A stretch of DNA of 32,364 nt from Pelargonium nanum. Taxonomy: Eukaryota; Streptophyta; Magnoliopsida; Geraniales; Geraniaceae. The position numbers were made by a program, and so were the translations under genes. The notes under the pieces are model-generated. The model ran no database searches, was not told the DNA's origin, and worked only from the letters and a program-made list of their open reading frames with translations. Of the stretch, positions 20,624 through 31,337 are shown one piece after another (within the stretch, counting starts at the first letter, position 1; each line of letters opens with the position of its first letter). The stretch covers positions 1 to 32,364 of the forward strand of contig JAYMTF010000635.1 of assembly GCA_036897485.1 (NCBI GenBank), in the 5' to 3' direction.

Positions 20624-22501
20624 ATGGCCTCACTCAAGCTTGTTCAACTTCAAGCGACTCCATCTCCAACCTCCTCCAAGCCCCAACATTCCGTACACCT
20701 CAACCTCGAATCCTGCTCATCCATGGCCAAGCTCAAGCAGCACCACTCCCAAATCATCCGCCTCGGTCTCTCCTCCGACAACAATACCATGGGCCGTGTC
20801 GTCAAGTTTTGCGCTCTCTCCAAAAATGGCGACTTGGGTTATGCACTTCAGGTGTTCGACAAAATGCCCCACCCAGATGCGTTCATATATAACACCATTA
20901 TGAGAGCATTCTTGCAGTGGGAACACCCCAGGAAGTGTATTCTTCTCTACATAAGATTGTTGCAAGACTCTGTTACGCCCAACAATTTTACCTTCCCGGC
21001 TGTTATAAGAGCTTGTTGTGTCGATGGAGCCATGGAAGAAGGTAGGCAGGTTCATGCCCATGTTTTGAAACTCGGGTTCGGTTCGGATAAGTTTTCGCTC
21101 AACAATTTGATTCACATGTATGTAAATTTCCAATCTTTGGAGGAAGCACGGAAGGTGTTCGACAAAATGCCAAGCCGAGATGTTGTGTCTTGGACCACTT
21201 TGATTACTGGGTATGCTCAGTGTGGATTCGTTGACGAGGCTTTTCGGGTTTTTGAGATGATGCCGGAGAGGAATTCTGTTTCGTGGAATGCGATGATTGC
21301 TGCTTATGTGCAGAGCAACCGGTTTCATGAAGCCTTTGCTTTGTTCGATAGGATGCGAGCAGAGAATGTGGCATTGGATAAATTTGTGGCAGCGAGTATG
21401 TTATCTGCTTGCACGGGTTTGGGAGCTCTAGAGCTCGGGAAGTGGATTCATGGAAATGTTAAGAAGAGCGAGATAGAACTCGACTCCAAACTTGCAACGA
21501 CGATCATTGACATGTATTGCAAATGTGGGTGCTTGGACAAGGCTTTTGAGGTTTTCAATGGGCTGCGTCGGAGGGGGATTTCTTCGTGGAACTGCATGAT
21601 CGGAGGGCTGGCAATGCACGGGAAAGGAGAGGCTGCAATTGAGCTATTCAAGAAAATGGAGCAAGAGAAGGTTGCTCCGGACAACATAACTTTTGTGAAC
21701 ATCCTCAGCGCGTGTGCTCATTCGGGGTTAGTTGAAGAGGGGCGCTACTACTTCCGTTACATGGTGGAAGTTCACGGGATTGAGCCCCGAACAGAGCATT
21801 TCGGATGCATGGTTGATTTGCTTGGAAGAGCGGGATTGCTGGAGGAAGCAAGAGAGCTCATAGACGAGATGCCCATGAGTCCCGACGTGGGCGTGTTAGG
21901 TGCCCTTCTCGGAGCTTGCAAAATCCACGGAAACATTGAGTTGGGGGAGCAAATAGGGAAGAAAGTAATCGAACTAGAGCCCAATAACAGCGGGCGCTAC
22001 GTGCTTTTAGCTAATTTGTACGCCAGCGCGGGTAGATGGGAAGACGTTGCTAACATGAGGAAACTGATGAATGACCGGAGAGTTAAGAAGACTCCCGGGT
22101 TCTCCATGATTGAAATGGAGGGTGTTGTTGACGAGTTCATAGCGGGAGGAATGGCACATCCTCGAGCAAAAGAAATATACGCCAAAGTGGATGAGATGCT
22201 GGAACGTATAAGATCCGTTGGATATGTTCCCGAAACGGATGGAGTGTTGCACGATCTTGACGAGGAGGAAAAGGAGAACCCGTTATACTACCACAGCGAG
22301 AAGCTAGCCATAGCGTTCGGACTGCTCAAGACAAAACCCGGTGAAACTATACGCATATCAAAGAACTTGCGAGTATGCAAAGACTGTCATGTTGCGAGTA
22401 AGCTCATATCGCGGGTTTATGACCGGGAAATAATTGTAAGAGATAGGAACCGATTCCATCATTTCCTAAACGGAGAGTGTTCATGTAAAGATTATTGGTA
22501 G
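20624..22501 (+). CDS. Pentatricopeptide repeat protein, PLS class with E and DYW domains
   Basis: A single exon of 625 residues ending in TAG. The first ATG in this frame is at 20624; the open codons upstream contain no ATG. The N-terminus (MASLKLVQLQATPSPTSS) is Ser/Thr-rich and acid-free for about 30 residues, an organelle-targeting pattern. About a dozen tandem P, L and S type repeats follow (for example FDKMPHPDAFIYNTIMRAF, FDKMPSRDVVSWTTLITGY and MMPERNSVSWNAMIAAY). Then come the E/E+ region and a complete DYW domain. The deaminase-like zinc signature is present as H557-S-E559 with C585-x-x-C588. A second metal site is suggested by H612, C619 and C621, and the chain ends in DYW. Family role: sequence-specific C-to-U editing of plastid or mitochondrial transcripts. 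The RNA target cannot be told from sequence by eye. Confidence 0.93.
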   Translation: MASLKLVQLQATPSPTSSKPQHSVHLNLESCSSMAKLKQHHSQIIRLGLSSDNNTMGRVVKFCALSKNGDLGYALQVFDKMPHPDAFIYNTIMRAFLQWEHPRKCILLYIRLLQDSVTPNNFTFPAVIRACCVDGAMEEGRQVHAHVLKLGFGSDKFSLNNLIHMYVNFQSLEEARKVFDKMPSRDVVSWTTLITGYAQCGFVDEAFRVFEMMPERNSVSWNAMIAAYVQSNRFHEAFALFDRMRAENVALDKFVAASMLSACTGLGALELGKWIHGNVKKSEIELDSKLATTIIDMYCKCGCLDKAFEVFNGLRRRGISSWNCMIGGLAMHGKGEAAIELFKKMEQEKVAPDNITFVNILSACAHSGLVEEGRYYFRYMVEVHGIEPRTEHFGCMVDLLGRAGLLEEARELIDEMPMSPDVGVLGALLGACKIHGNIELGEQIGKKVIELEPNNSGRYVLLANLYASAGRWEDVANMRKLMNDRRVKKTPGFSMIEMEGVVDEFIAGGMAHPRAKEIYAKVDEMLERIRSVGYVPETDGVLHDLDEEEKENPLYYHSEKLAIAFGLLKTKPGETIRISKNLRVCKDCHVASKLISRVYDREIIVRDRNRFHHFLNGECSCKDYW

Positions 22502-23517
22502 GTTTGATTTGTGAGCAAATGATAATATGAATCCTCCAAAATGTATATCAGAAAATTTCTCTGTTTCATGCACTTGAATATGTACATTACATACCTATGC
22601 AGTAATGTAAACCAATTTTGTACTCAATGTGAATGTGGAAGTACTATAGAAGACCCCTTGAATCAAAAGCTGTTCTAGAGCTCCGTTTTCTTTTTTATCT
22701 TAACCATGAGGTTTTCGAAACGGGCCCGCGATTATCACCTTTAATTTTAAGTTATATCACGCTCAGACTCCGTTTGACATCCTAAAGATGTTGAAGCTTA
22801 CTTCTAGAACAAAAGGAGGAAAGAGAAAATATGAAAAGTTTGTGTTGCACATTGTCTAGCTGAAGTGTTAGTTGGACGAGAAGAAATGCAGAAAACCTGA
22901 CAAGATCAATGATGAAGACGACTAACATGTTTCCCTTACATTGTTGAAGCGATTGATCAAGAAATTTAACTCGTCTTCTTGAAGCAGTCTAACAATATAA
23001 TTAGTGAATTAAAAGATTAAATTCTTTTAACAAAGTAAATTACATGTTCAAAGAAGTTGCATGTTAACATTTCTTTAATCAAATCAATCCAAGTTTATAG
23101 CTACTCACAAAATTTAAAATTGAACTTCACACCTAATAATCTAATATGAATCAAAGACACACTATTAATTATGTACAAACAAGTAAAACCTAGAATAAAT
23201 CCAAGATAAATGAATTACTTATATTTGAACACACCAAATTCATATCAAATTGGGTTGGCAAGGAGAGTCGTTCTAGTTTTCTCTTTTTGCCATTTTGAGA
23301 GTCGGTTAGAGTTTTTGTAACTACGCCTGCTCTTGATATCCAACCAAGTACATGATGCATTTCTTAATTTGAACTCAACTACATTTTTTAATATCAATAC
23401 GACTAATATATCATTAATCTAAAGAAGAAAAGCAATATATACATTGGAGCTATTAAGTCTCAAAGTCTCACAATCAACACAGAATTGACTAACTTAGCTA
23501 AACATGAGTTATCTGAT
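22502..23517. other. Intergenic DNA, no gene seen
   Basis: The PPR 3' UTR probably ends by about 22640. After that the DNA is A/T-rich with no coding frame, RNA gene or clear repeat that I can support. A short string gaggttttcgaa is shared with about 19170 but is too short to interpret. Confidence 0.5.
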
Positions 23518-23763
23518 TCACATTGCCACCAATAAAAAAACAACTATCAAAATGTCGAACCATCCCGGCTCCTTATCCCGAAGAGCCAAAATGATAGTAG
23601 AGGCATCGAATTCAACGACAAGTCGCAGCCAACCATTGTTTTTAAACCAGCTCAAGTCTTCCCTGATAGCAAACTCTTCACCTTCCCGAGTTTGCTCCAT
23701 AAATGACTTTGATCTACCTAATTCCATAATATATATTGATGATAACATATGCTGATGTTGCAT
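23518..23763 (-). mobile_element. LINE-type RNase H domain remnant
   Basis: The minus-strand frame contains EFAIREDLSWFKNNGW, then LVVEFDAS, ILAL and PGWFDI. Plant LINEs and related retroelements carry an RNase H domain of the pattern AEALAIREALSWLKxxG...VxxExDS..VVxAL. The catalytic-type Asp in VEFDA is present. The start, second half and flanking ORF2 are missing, so this is a fragment. It is on the same strand as the LINE reverse-transcriptase fragment at 2065-2292 but 21 kb away, so a separate insertion. Confidence 0.65.
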
Positions 23764-24048
23764 TATTTTGAGAACGTCGTATAAATACTATAAAGCTACA
23801 CGTGGTTTTCACTAATGCAAGTTGAAACAAGATGAGATTGTGATTTAAAGTGAGAATATACTAATTATCGATACCTATTATTTCAAATAAGGAGATACTG
23901 ATAAGAACCAAAGAGTTATATTTTAATTTGATTATTATCTCTTAGTTATTATTTGACATAGTTTTCATAAAACTACAACGGCTTTGGTAGTTTCTGCTTT
24001 CCTTTCCGTGTGTGTGAAGGAACACAGACCTGTTTCTCCTTCTCCCAT

Positions 24049-24063
24049 AAACCCTAACCCTAA
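24049..24063 (+). promoter_or_regulatory. Double telo-box in the leader of the PHD/GNAT gene
   Basis: AAACCCTAACCCTAA, i.e. the plant telomere-like motif in two overlapping units, ends 7 nt before the ATG at 24071. Telo-boxes in plant leaders and promoters bind telo-box proteins and are frequent in genes active in dividing cells. Similar ccctaac strings continue inside the coding sequence. Confidence 0.6.
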
Positions 24064-24070
24064 GAGAAGC

Positions 24071-26341
24071 ATGTGGCCAAGTTTTTCTCTTTTCTCCTCA
24101 ACAAGCAATGCCTTCCACCAAAAAGCCCTCTCTAACCCTAACGGCTGCTTAGAATTTCACAACAACAACAGCAACTATTTTGACGATCCCCACACGCCGA
24201 AAAAAGCCCTCTCTAACCCTAACTATTTTGACAACGGCTGCATAGAATTTCACAAAAACTATTTTGACAACCCTAACCTGCCCTTGGTTTTCCCCAATGC
24301 CAGCAGATCAGACCACCGGCAAGAGGCGGCGGAGGCGGCCCGGGAATGGGAGGAGGTTGACATGTTCATGGAGGCTGAGTTTTACCCGGTTGCAGTGGCG
24401 CAATATGCAAATGGGAGTGCCCTGGAGCCTCCAGGCAAGCTGCAGGAAAAGATCAGGAAGCATCTAGCTTATCTGAGATGGAAAATTGAGCTCAAAAATG
24501 GATTGAACAAGTTCCGATACACCTCGCCCAAGCGCAAGGTCTATTACTCCCTCCGGAAGATCTGTCAGGACTTGGTTCGCAATCCCGAAGCAAAAAAGAA
24601 GGTTCCACCAGTAACAATGCTGGAGGAGAAGGTTCCAGAAGTAGCAGTTCCTAATGCCAAAATCAGTCCTAATTCTAAATCAGTAGAGGACAAGAAGGTT
24701 CAGAGTTCTAAATTTGCTGTAGGAGAAACCGAAGAGGAGTGGAGCAAGAAGAGGTGCCTCAGGTTCGCTGTGAACCCGAGGCACGACCCTAAGGCAGTGT
24801 TCGAATGGGATGGGTTTTCCGAGGCTGTGCAACAAAGTGCAGCTGGTCGGAAAGTTGCTTTACGAGTAAAGAACCATCTTCTGTTTCATGGGTGGGACTT
24901 GTTTGATGTAGACAAGTCCTCGGCCGGGAAAAAGAGACTAGAACTGCATTACCGCCCTCCTCCGCCCCATGACTCCAGGGCGTTTCTATCGCTAGCAAAC
25001 GCCTGCAGGTTCCTTATCACAGCAGGGCTCGTCAAGGTTGAAGAAAACAATGATGCTCATGATATGCAATCACAGTTGTGTATTCAATATCAAGAAGGTG
25101 ATTTAGGGTTTCCAAAAAGCAAAAGGAGGAAAGTTGGGGAGACTAAAAGCCATTCTAGAATCACAAACATTTCTCAGCTCATTGATAACAATCTGGTGGC
25201 GCCGATGGCTCCGGTGTATTACAGGAGCAGGAAGGGCGACAGTAAGCTGAAAGAAGGGTGGGTGACTCGTGACGGGATCAAGTGCATGTGTTGCGACAAG
25301 GTGTTTACTCTCAGCAAGTTTGAGGATCATGCGGGTAGCACGAACCACAGACCGGCTGCTAATATTATTCTCGAAGACGGGAGGTCTCTCTTCGAGCTGC
25401 AAAATGAACTCAAGGGTAAGTGTAAGGAAGACGGGATACATACAAAAGATCACAGGATGAGTCGTGTCGATGGAGACGTTTGTTCAGTTTGTCAAATTGA
25501 GGGAGATTTGATACTTTGTCATCAGTGCGCATCTTCGTTCCACGCCACCTGCATTGGCTTGGAGGAGATCCCGCAAGGAGACTGGTTCTGCTCCTCGTGT
25601 TGTTGCGCAGTTTGTAGCCAGAAGTGCGTCTCGGGTAGCAGCATTTTCACATGCTGTCAGTGCGAAAGGAAGCATCACGCTGGGTGTCTTGATTCGGAAG
25701 CAAATTCAGGTGAAAAATGGTCCTGCAGCAAAGAATGTGAAAAGATACAAGCATGCCTCCATGAGCTTATAGGCAAACCAATTGTTCTTTCTCTGGGTGT
25801 GAACAATCTAACTTGGACACTGCTTAAGTCGACAAAATCTAATTTTAATGATGCTAAAGTTACCGAGAAGCTCAGTGGTGCTCTTGGTTTGATGCATGAA
25901 TGTTTCGAGCCTCTAAAGGATGCTTCTACAGGAAGAGACATAATTGAGGATGCTATTTATAGTAGAATCTCGGAAGACCCTAAACATGCTGATTACCAAG
26001 GGTTCTACACAGTGGTTTTGGAGAAAAATGGTGTATTGACAAGTGCAGCTAATGTGAGGATCTACGGGAAGAAAGTGGCGGAGATACCTCTCGTTGGCAC
26101 CGGTTTTGAGCATCGTGGACTCGGGATGTGCAGGATTTTGATGCACGAGCTGGAAAAGCAACTCAAGGAGATGGGAGTAGAGAAACTGGTTCTGCCCGCT
26201 GTTCCTCATGCTATTGAATCATGGACTGGCTCTTTCGGATTCCTCAAAATGACTTCCGCGGAGAGAAAACAACTGCTGCACCACCCTTTTCTCCAGTTCA
26301 AGGGAACGATCATGTGCCAGAAACTTTTGATGACTGACTGA
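24071..26341 (+). CDS. IDM1-like PHD-finger / GNAT acetyltransferase family protein
   Basis: A single exon of 756 residues. The first in-frame ATG is at 24071; the upstream open codons have none. The N-terminus (about 15-70) holds imperfect repeats built on KALSNPN, NYFDN and C(L/I)EFHKN. A conserved block with KRCLRFAVNPRHDPKAVFEW follows at about 224-330. From 396 (GWVTRDGIKCMCC) comes a TPL-binding/Jas-like zinc domain of the family. A C4HC3 PHD finger uses C471, C474, C483, C486, H491, C494, C507 and C510, followed by a further Cys/His-rich half finger. A GNAT fold begins near 645, with the acetyl-CoA loop HRGLGMCR around R682-C687 and ends in KGTIMCQKLL. The family includes IDM1, a histone H3 acetyltransferase that opposes DNA methylation. 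At 756 residues and without introns this member is shorter than IDM1 (over 1,100). Its own substrate is unknown; nuclear location is inferred. Confidence 0.88.
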   Translation: MWPSFSLFSSTSNAFHQKALSNPNGCLEFHNNNSNYFDDPHTPKKALSNPNYFDNGCIEFHKNYFDNPNLPLVFPNASRSDHRQEAAEAAREWEEVDMFMEAEFYPVAVAQYANGSALEPPGKLQEKIRKHLAYLRWKIELKNGLNKFRYTSPKRKVYYSLRKICQDLVRNPEAKKKVPPVTMLEEKVPEVAVPNAKISPNSKSVEDKKVQSSKFAVGETEEEWSKKRCLRFAVNPRHDPKAVFEWDGFSEAVQQSAAGRKVALRVKNHLLFHGWDLFDVDKSSAGKKRLELHYRPPPPHDSRAFLSLANACRFLITAGLVKVEENNDAHDMQSQLCIQYQEGDLGFPKSKRRKVGETKSHSRITNISQLIDNNLVAPMAPVYYRSRKGDSKLKEGWVTRDGIKCMCCDKVFTLSKFEDHAGSTNHRPAANIILEDGRSLFELQNELKGKCKEDGIHTKDHRMSRVDGDVCSVCQIEGDLILCHQCASSFHATCIGLEEIPQGDWFCSSCCCAVCSQKCVSGSSIFTCCQCERKHHAGCLDSEANSGEKWSCSKECEKIQACLHELIGKPIVLSLGVNNLTWTLLKSTKSNFNDAKVTEKLSGALGLMHECFEPLKDASTGRDIIEDAIYSRISEDPKHADYQGFYTVVLEKNGVLTSAANVRIYGKKVAEIPLVGTGFEHRGLGMCRILMHELEKQLKEMGVEKLVLPAVPHAIESWTGSFGFLKMTSAERKQLLHHPFLQFKGTIMCQKLLMTD

Positions 26342-26999
26342 AACTGCCATGGTTAGTAATCTACTTTGAACAGAAGTTATTCTCAGATTTCCACTCTGAA
26401 GTTTAGAAAATAGATTTGTTTCATTTTCTTTCTCCTGTAGAACGGGTAGTTATGTGCATGAATAAAATGAAAAGTTACTACTACACAAAATGGTCTGAAA
26501 ATTAATTCATATAAGCAACCAAATCATAAAAGATAATATCCTCATTCTGTCAATGCATTAGCATGTCAAATGGTTGCATTCATGCTTGCCATCCCATCCT
26601 AATTCTCCTTTGTCTACCTACACACACGCTCTAGCATGCAGTTGACCTATTTCCTTCCTTTTCCTTCCAAAATATACCAGAGCAAAGCGAAGTGACAAAA
26701 CGCGACTTCGGCTAAGTTGGTTGGAAAGGAGGAGGAGCATGTAGGGAACTCACTCACTAGTAGATGACACGAGGATAGTCCAAAGCTCAGTTTAGGGAAT
26801 CGGTGAATTATCATCTTGTACTTGAACTAGTACGTACAACAAGAAATATACAAGAAAAACTAAAAATTGACAGCAATGTTTCCCTCCTATATCCAAGGGG
26901 CCATGTTTTCATGTGTAGTATTCGCCATGAATTGATTATGACAACTTCAACGTATGTTTGAGTTTGGAGCCACAGACCTACATTCATGGCAGGCAACAT
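26342..26999. other. Convergent 3' flanks of the PHD/GNAT and PDK genes
   Basis: About 660 bp between the TGA of the + strand gene and the TAA of PDK on the minus strand. The + strand 3' UTR probably ends near the aataaa at 26461. I see no further exon or RNA gene. Confidence 0.5.
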
Positions 27000-29900
27000 T
27001 TATGGAAGCGGTTCTTGTGAATCTCCCAAACGAGATAAGTGAAGATATGCATCAGTCCCTGCACACACGCAATGGAAATATTCTTATACACGAGGATATT
27101 TTCAATGTAGCTAAACAGATCCATGAGATGGGATCATATAAGAAATTGGGATGATTCACTAGCATGACATTTTAGATATACCACAACTAACATTAAAATT
27201 TGCAAATTTCATAAAATCTGAACATATGTTAGAATTTAGAAGATAAACTTGGCATTCTTATTTATGGATTTAGCTCTCCCCTCATAATCTTGTGGCCCTA
27301 TCAATAAATTTTCACAACAGAATCTTTGAAGATGAACTGGTGGTATTAAGGATACCATAGTAAAGCCCTATATATATGTGTGTGTGCGTGCGCGCGTGAT
27401 AAAAAGATTTCTCCACTTCTAATGAATTGCCACTGTTAGGTATAAAAAAACAATACACTAGTGCATTTAGCTGCAACTCAGTCGAATGGAAAAGAAAACA
27501 AATAACTCCCTCCAGACCAACATGAGTGTCCTATTTGTCTTTTAATATGTTCCAAAATGAGTGTCCTATTTGTCTTTAATATGTTCCAAAATGAGTGTCC
27601 TCTTTCCTCTTTAGGAAGTTAGGTATGCATGAATTACTAATAATATCCCTATAATTAGTTAGTATTCCTTGAGTTTGCTACAAGACATGTTCTTGGGATA
27701 CAAGAGAAAATGTACAAAACTGACTAACTTTTCCTTAGTTTTTCACTTTTTTTCTAAAAGAAAATCAAGACCTTAGTTTTGGGATGGAGGGAGTGCTATA
27801 ATTTGTAAATCCTATCTTGCTCTACGATAAGTTTTAATGCTATTTTACTAGGATATTGCATGGAGAATCATTGTAGAATTAATATTTTAAGGTAGCCTTT
27901 AGATTAATAAAATGGAATGGGAATGGGAATCAATAATGAAAATGAGATTCTCATTCTGAAACCAATCTCATGACCAAAAAGTCTTAATACAAACCTAATA
28001 AATTGGAATTCATTCTGATTCTTGATTCCCATCAAATTTTTTTTAATCCAACTGCTATCTAAGTTAGGCTCAAAAGAATAGGACAAGCAACCAATTAACC
28101 ATGAAGGTACACCGAAAGGTTTCCATGAGTTGTTCAGCTCAGGGATGTATATCATGTATCAAAATACTATAGCACTGACTATTTTAATGGTTAAAGATGA
28201 ACTGTTCCCTGGTTATTGGAAGGCACTAAATGTTCAAGACGTTCTGAATTCGACAGATTTGGATAGTATTCAACTCACCATATCCTTCCATAGAGATAAT
28301 TTGTAGATCCCCGCCAAAGTACCGTGCATACAAGCGACTAATTGGAAGCCCATAACCATATCCAGCCATTATAATTCCATCACCTGTTCCGAGATCAGTC
28401 TGTTCGTCCAGTGGATTTTTTGCAGTAGTGTAAAGGTATGTGAAAATTTTGGGAAGGCCACTTCTTGGTATACCACCACCCTCATCTGAGACCTAGGAAC
28501 CAGTCAGATTAAACCAATTAAACATTGCCTCAGTAACACAAACTAAAGCAACACAGATACCTGGTGGAAGCATCTCATATCCTTTACTAAAACAAGAAGC
28601 TACTTGTACAGTTTTCTATGAACCTCATGAATAGCATGAACTACAGGAAAAGGATACACACACGCGAGGGAGCAGATAATACCTTAATAGTAACATCCTC
28701 TATTCCATCTGCCACTATTATCCTAACAGGAGGTGCAACTTTGTCAGAGTCCATAAACCGCTCTTGGACGGCACGCAAGGAATTCTTCACTAATTCAAAC
28801 ACCATGAGATGCAAATGCGAAGGAACATAACTGTTACAAAAGAAAACAACATAAATATTGTATGGAAAAGAAAGTAATAGCTATATCTGTTTCCAACAAC
28901 TGATAAAGCACTAGGATTGAAGTGCTTACGGGAACGTAAAGTTTGGATCCCCATATATACGAACATCGGGGGCACTGCCATACTCTCGCATACAAATAGC
29001 ACGTGCATCCTCACTAGCATTCCGTGCTACCTCCATAGGGGACATTTTTAAATGTATATAACCCACACAATGAGGAGGGGGATTAGGATTATGCAACTCC
29101 ACGTGCTGCCCTGAGTATCACCAAATTTGAAGCATATATAGAGCTTTTAATCCCCATTCGCAATACCAATAACAAAATTATTGATGAAATGAAACACAGC
29201 AGATATAAATAAAGCAACTGGCCAACTACTAACTTCATCCAAATTAAAAAGGCAAATGAACTTGTGCTAACCGATAAGCATGCGAATCCCGATTCTTGAC
29301 ATGTAAAAACGATCCAAGAACTGCTGAATCTCATCAAGGTCCTCGTAATAGATCTTTGGTTGTTTCAAGCCTTTCTTTAATTGCTGAACACCCAATGCCA
29401 TTGTGGGAACCACATTGTTGTGTCTCACCTTAATTGCCTTGATCATTTCTGTAAACTCCCTCTCGTCATTAATATCTTTGATCTCAGGAAAAGATCTCAG
29501 ATCACGAAAAGAATCCAAATACCAATCCCGCACCTAAAAAGAAAGAAATTAACATGAAATGAACAGCTGCTGTCTGAAATTCAACCCTTCATCAGTTATC
29601 TAGACACAAAACAACACAGTTATAAGCCCCTTCCCTCGCTAATCACTGGAAAAGTCAGAATCACGACAAAAAAAACACTGCTGACGAAGCATAACTAATT
29701 AGGACATTCTTATACACAAGAAAATTAGCAGCAATCAATTCAAGACCCATGTGGCTGACGTTATTTAAATGCTTTTTCTTAAATTTGAAAGCATAAAATA
29801 AAAAACCGGTTTATTCTCTCAAAAAAGAAAAACTATTAAAAGAATTTTAGAGAAGAAAAAGGCATTTTCTACTATTTACCAAGCCAAACCTAATAATTTA

Positions 29901-30795
29901 TTCAATGAAATAAATAGTCAAATTGAAAGATCCTAACTAATTGGTACCTGATACCAAAAGTGCCTAACTAATCAAATCAATTTTTTTAAAAAACAGAAGT
30001 TCAGAATCTCCCTTTCAAGCATCACAAAATAGCCATCATGCATCAAATTTTGAAAAAAATAAGAATTAAACAGAAGGAATCTACTACTATAACAGACTGC
30101 AAAAATGTCTTAAGATCAATACACACTTTGCAGGAATCTTCACATGTATTCATATTAGTATATAATATTCAAATTTCTGAACCAAGTAAAACGGATCTTC
30201 TTAATTCTCCTTTTGCAGTTTTGCCTAGTGTGAAGAAAACAATAGATAAAAATATATAATAATAAATGTCTAATCCATCATGTTCTATTAACAATCTCAT
30301 AGTCTCGGACAGCTCATAAACAAGTCGTAGAGCAGCAATTTCCTGCAGAAGGATCGAGAAGATGAAAACCGATTCCATATCCTAGATTCCAGAATTGATC
30401 AGAGAAATGAAAATGCTACAAAAATTACAAGAAAAAAATGTAAAACAGGTTCAGTGACAACCACAGAGTCTCAAACCAACCAGCAGAGAATTCCATTTTC
30501 CAAGTCAAAAATCCAGAAACGAACAGCACAAAGAAGGAAGAGAGCTGGTTACCTTGAGAACAGCAGGTTTCTCGGATAAGCCGCAAGGGAGGCTCTCGAG
30601 TTCGATGGCTCTCCTGGCGATTCTGATAGGGAGCTCCTTGTGGAGAAACTGTGCGGAGATGAGCAAATTCCGGTCCCCTGGCTTGAAATCCATCATGTAC
30701 CTGAGAGTGACCCCAGTCTGCTTCATGCAGCCCCATCGGTGGACCTCGTCGATCAAGCTCTTCGAGAAGGTCTCGCAGAGCTTCTTCGCAGCCAT
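27000..30795 (-). CDS. PDK: Mitochondrial pyruvate dehydrogenase kinase
   Basis: Six exons on the minus strand: 30795-30553, 29533-29272, 29110-28930, 28830-28683, 28492-28279 and 27058-27000 (368 residues; plant PDK is about 366). Junction phases are 0, 1, 2, 0 and 1, and every junction restores a conserved residue. The enzyme phosphorylates serine on the E1-alpha subunit of the mitochondrial pyruvate dehydrogenase complex and switches it off. Although it acts on Ser it has a histidine-kinase-like ATP fold. The sequence shows the conserved His motif RHNNVVP (H119), the N-box ELVKNSLRAVQERF (N245), G1 DEGGGIP (D281-G285) and G2 GYGYGLPISRLYARYFGG. The chain ends GDSQEPLP. The last exon encodes only 18 residues and is found 1.2 kb beyond exon 5. 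The intervening intron carries a MITE. The frame that runs the other way across this exon is not a gene. Confidence 0.95.
27369..27398. repeat. Alternating pyrimidine-purine tract (Z-DNA prone)
   Basis: Thirty bases of unbroken YR alternation: four TA, five TG, then CG, TG, three CG and TG steps. It lies in PDK intron 5. CG and TG alternation is the classic Z-forming sequence; actual structure in the cell is not known. Confidence 0.85.
27506..27793 (+). mobile_element. Stowaway-type MITE in PDK intron 5
   Basis: The ends are ctccctccagacc and, inverted, ctccctccatccc, the ctccctccgtccc class of plant Tc1/mariner-like MITE ends. A TA lies close on both sides, though the target duplication has decayed. 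The left part holds a 34-35 bp tandem duplication (27517-27551 and 27552-27585) plus a partial third unit. There is no coding frame. It is homologous to 18439-18679 in inverted orientation. Confidence 0.8.
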
Positions 30796-31177
30796 GGTGA
30801 AGAATTGAGAGAGCGAGAGAGAGCAAAAAAGCAAGAACTACATGCAACGGCCAAAAAAGCACAGAAGAAGCAGAAACTGATACAGAGAATTAAAGATGAG
30901 TGTGAGCGAGAGAGAGAGGAGAGAACCAAACCCAACACCACCGCACAAAACGATGCGTTTTGAGTCCTCTCCTCTGGAGGAGTTAGATTTGTTTAACCAG
31001 AGTGAAAATGGAAGGTGCGTGCGTTAAAAAGAAGAACGATTGGTACCTGCCACGTGTCACCACCTTCGTCCTCTTCGGGAGTTCCGTCCGTAAGTTTGGC
31101 CGTTTCTGATTTTTATTTCAAAGACCGTTTTTGGTCCGTTTTGTTTGGGTTGTGTTATGGTGTGCACTATGAAGGAA

Positions 31178-31219
31178 TATCGCATTACACGTGTCGTATG
31201 CGTTTGAATTTCGTTGAGT
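31178..31219 (+). repeat. Direct repeat, first copy (partner 31541-31582)
   Basis: Forty-two bases match 31541-31582 at 37 positions without gaps, centred on ttacacgtgtcg and atgcgtttgaa. Weaker similarity continues about 15 bases to the left (gcactatg / gcattatg). Spacing is 363 bp. Confidence 0.75.
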
Positions 31220-31337
31220 CGGTGGTCGACTTTCTACATGATCGAGCCTCTCTGTTTCGTGTTAGATTGATCTGGAGCTCAAGATTGGTACTAGAGATAG
31301 AGCAAGAGTATAAAGGGTATTTTGAGTGGAGATTTTT

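Noticed and set aside
20717..21328. A 200-codon open frame antisense to the PPR gene
   Set aside because: It is a by-product of codon use in the PPR coding sequence. Its translation has no recognisable domain, whereas the + strand gives a full repeat protein with a DYW end.
26954..27154. A 66-codon open frame on the + strand
   Set aside because: It runs opposite to the last exon of PDK (27000-27058), whose conserved ending and phase match the rest of the gene. The + strand frame resembles no protein family.
30169..30378. Minus-strand frame in PDK intron 1 with an exon-like start (ctgcag, then EIAALRLVYELSE)
   Set aside because: It has a plausible acceptor and helical-looking residues, but it is not part of PDK. 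Exons 1 and 2 join perfectly without it, and I do not recognise the peptide. RNA reads could show whether it is ever included.
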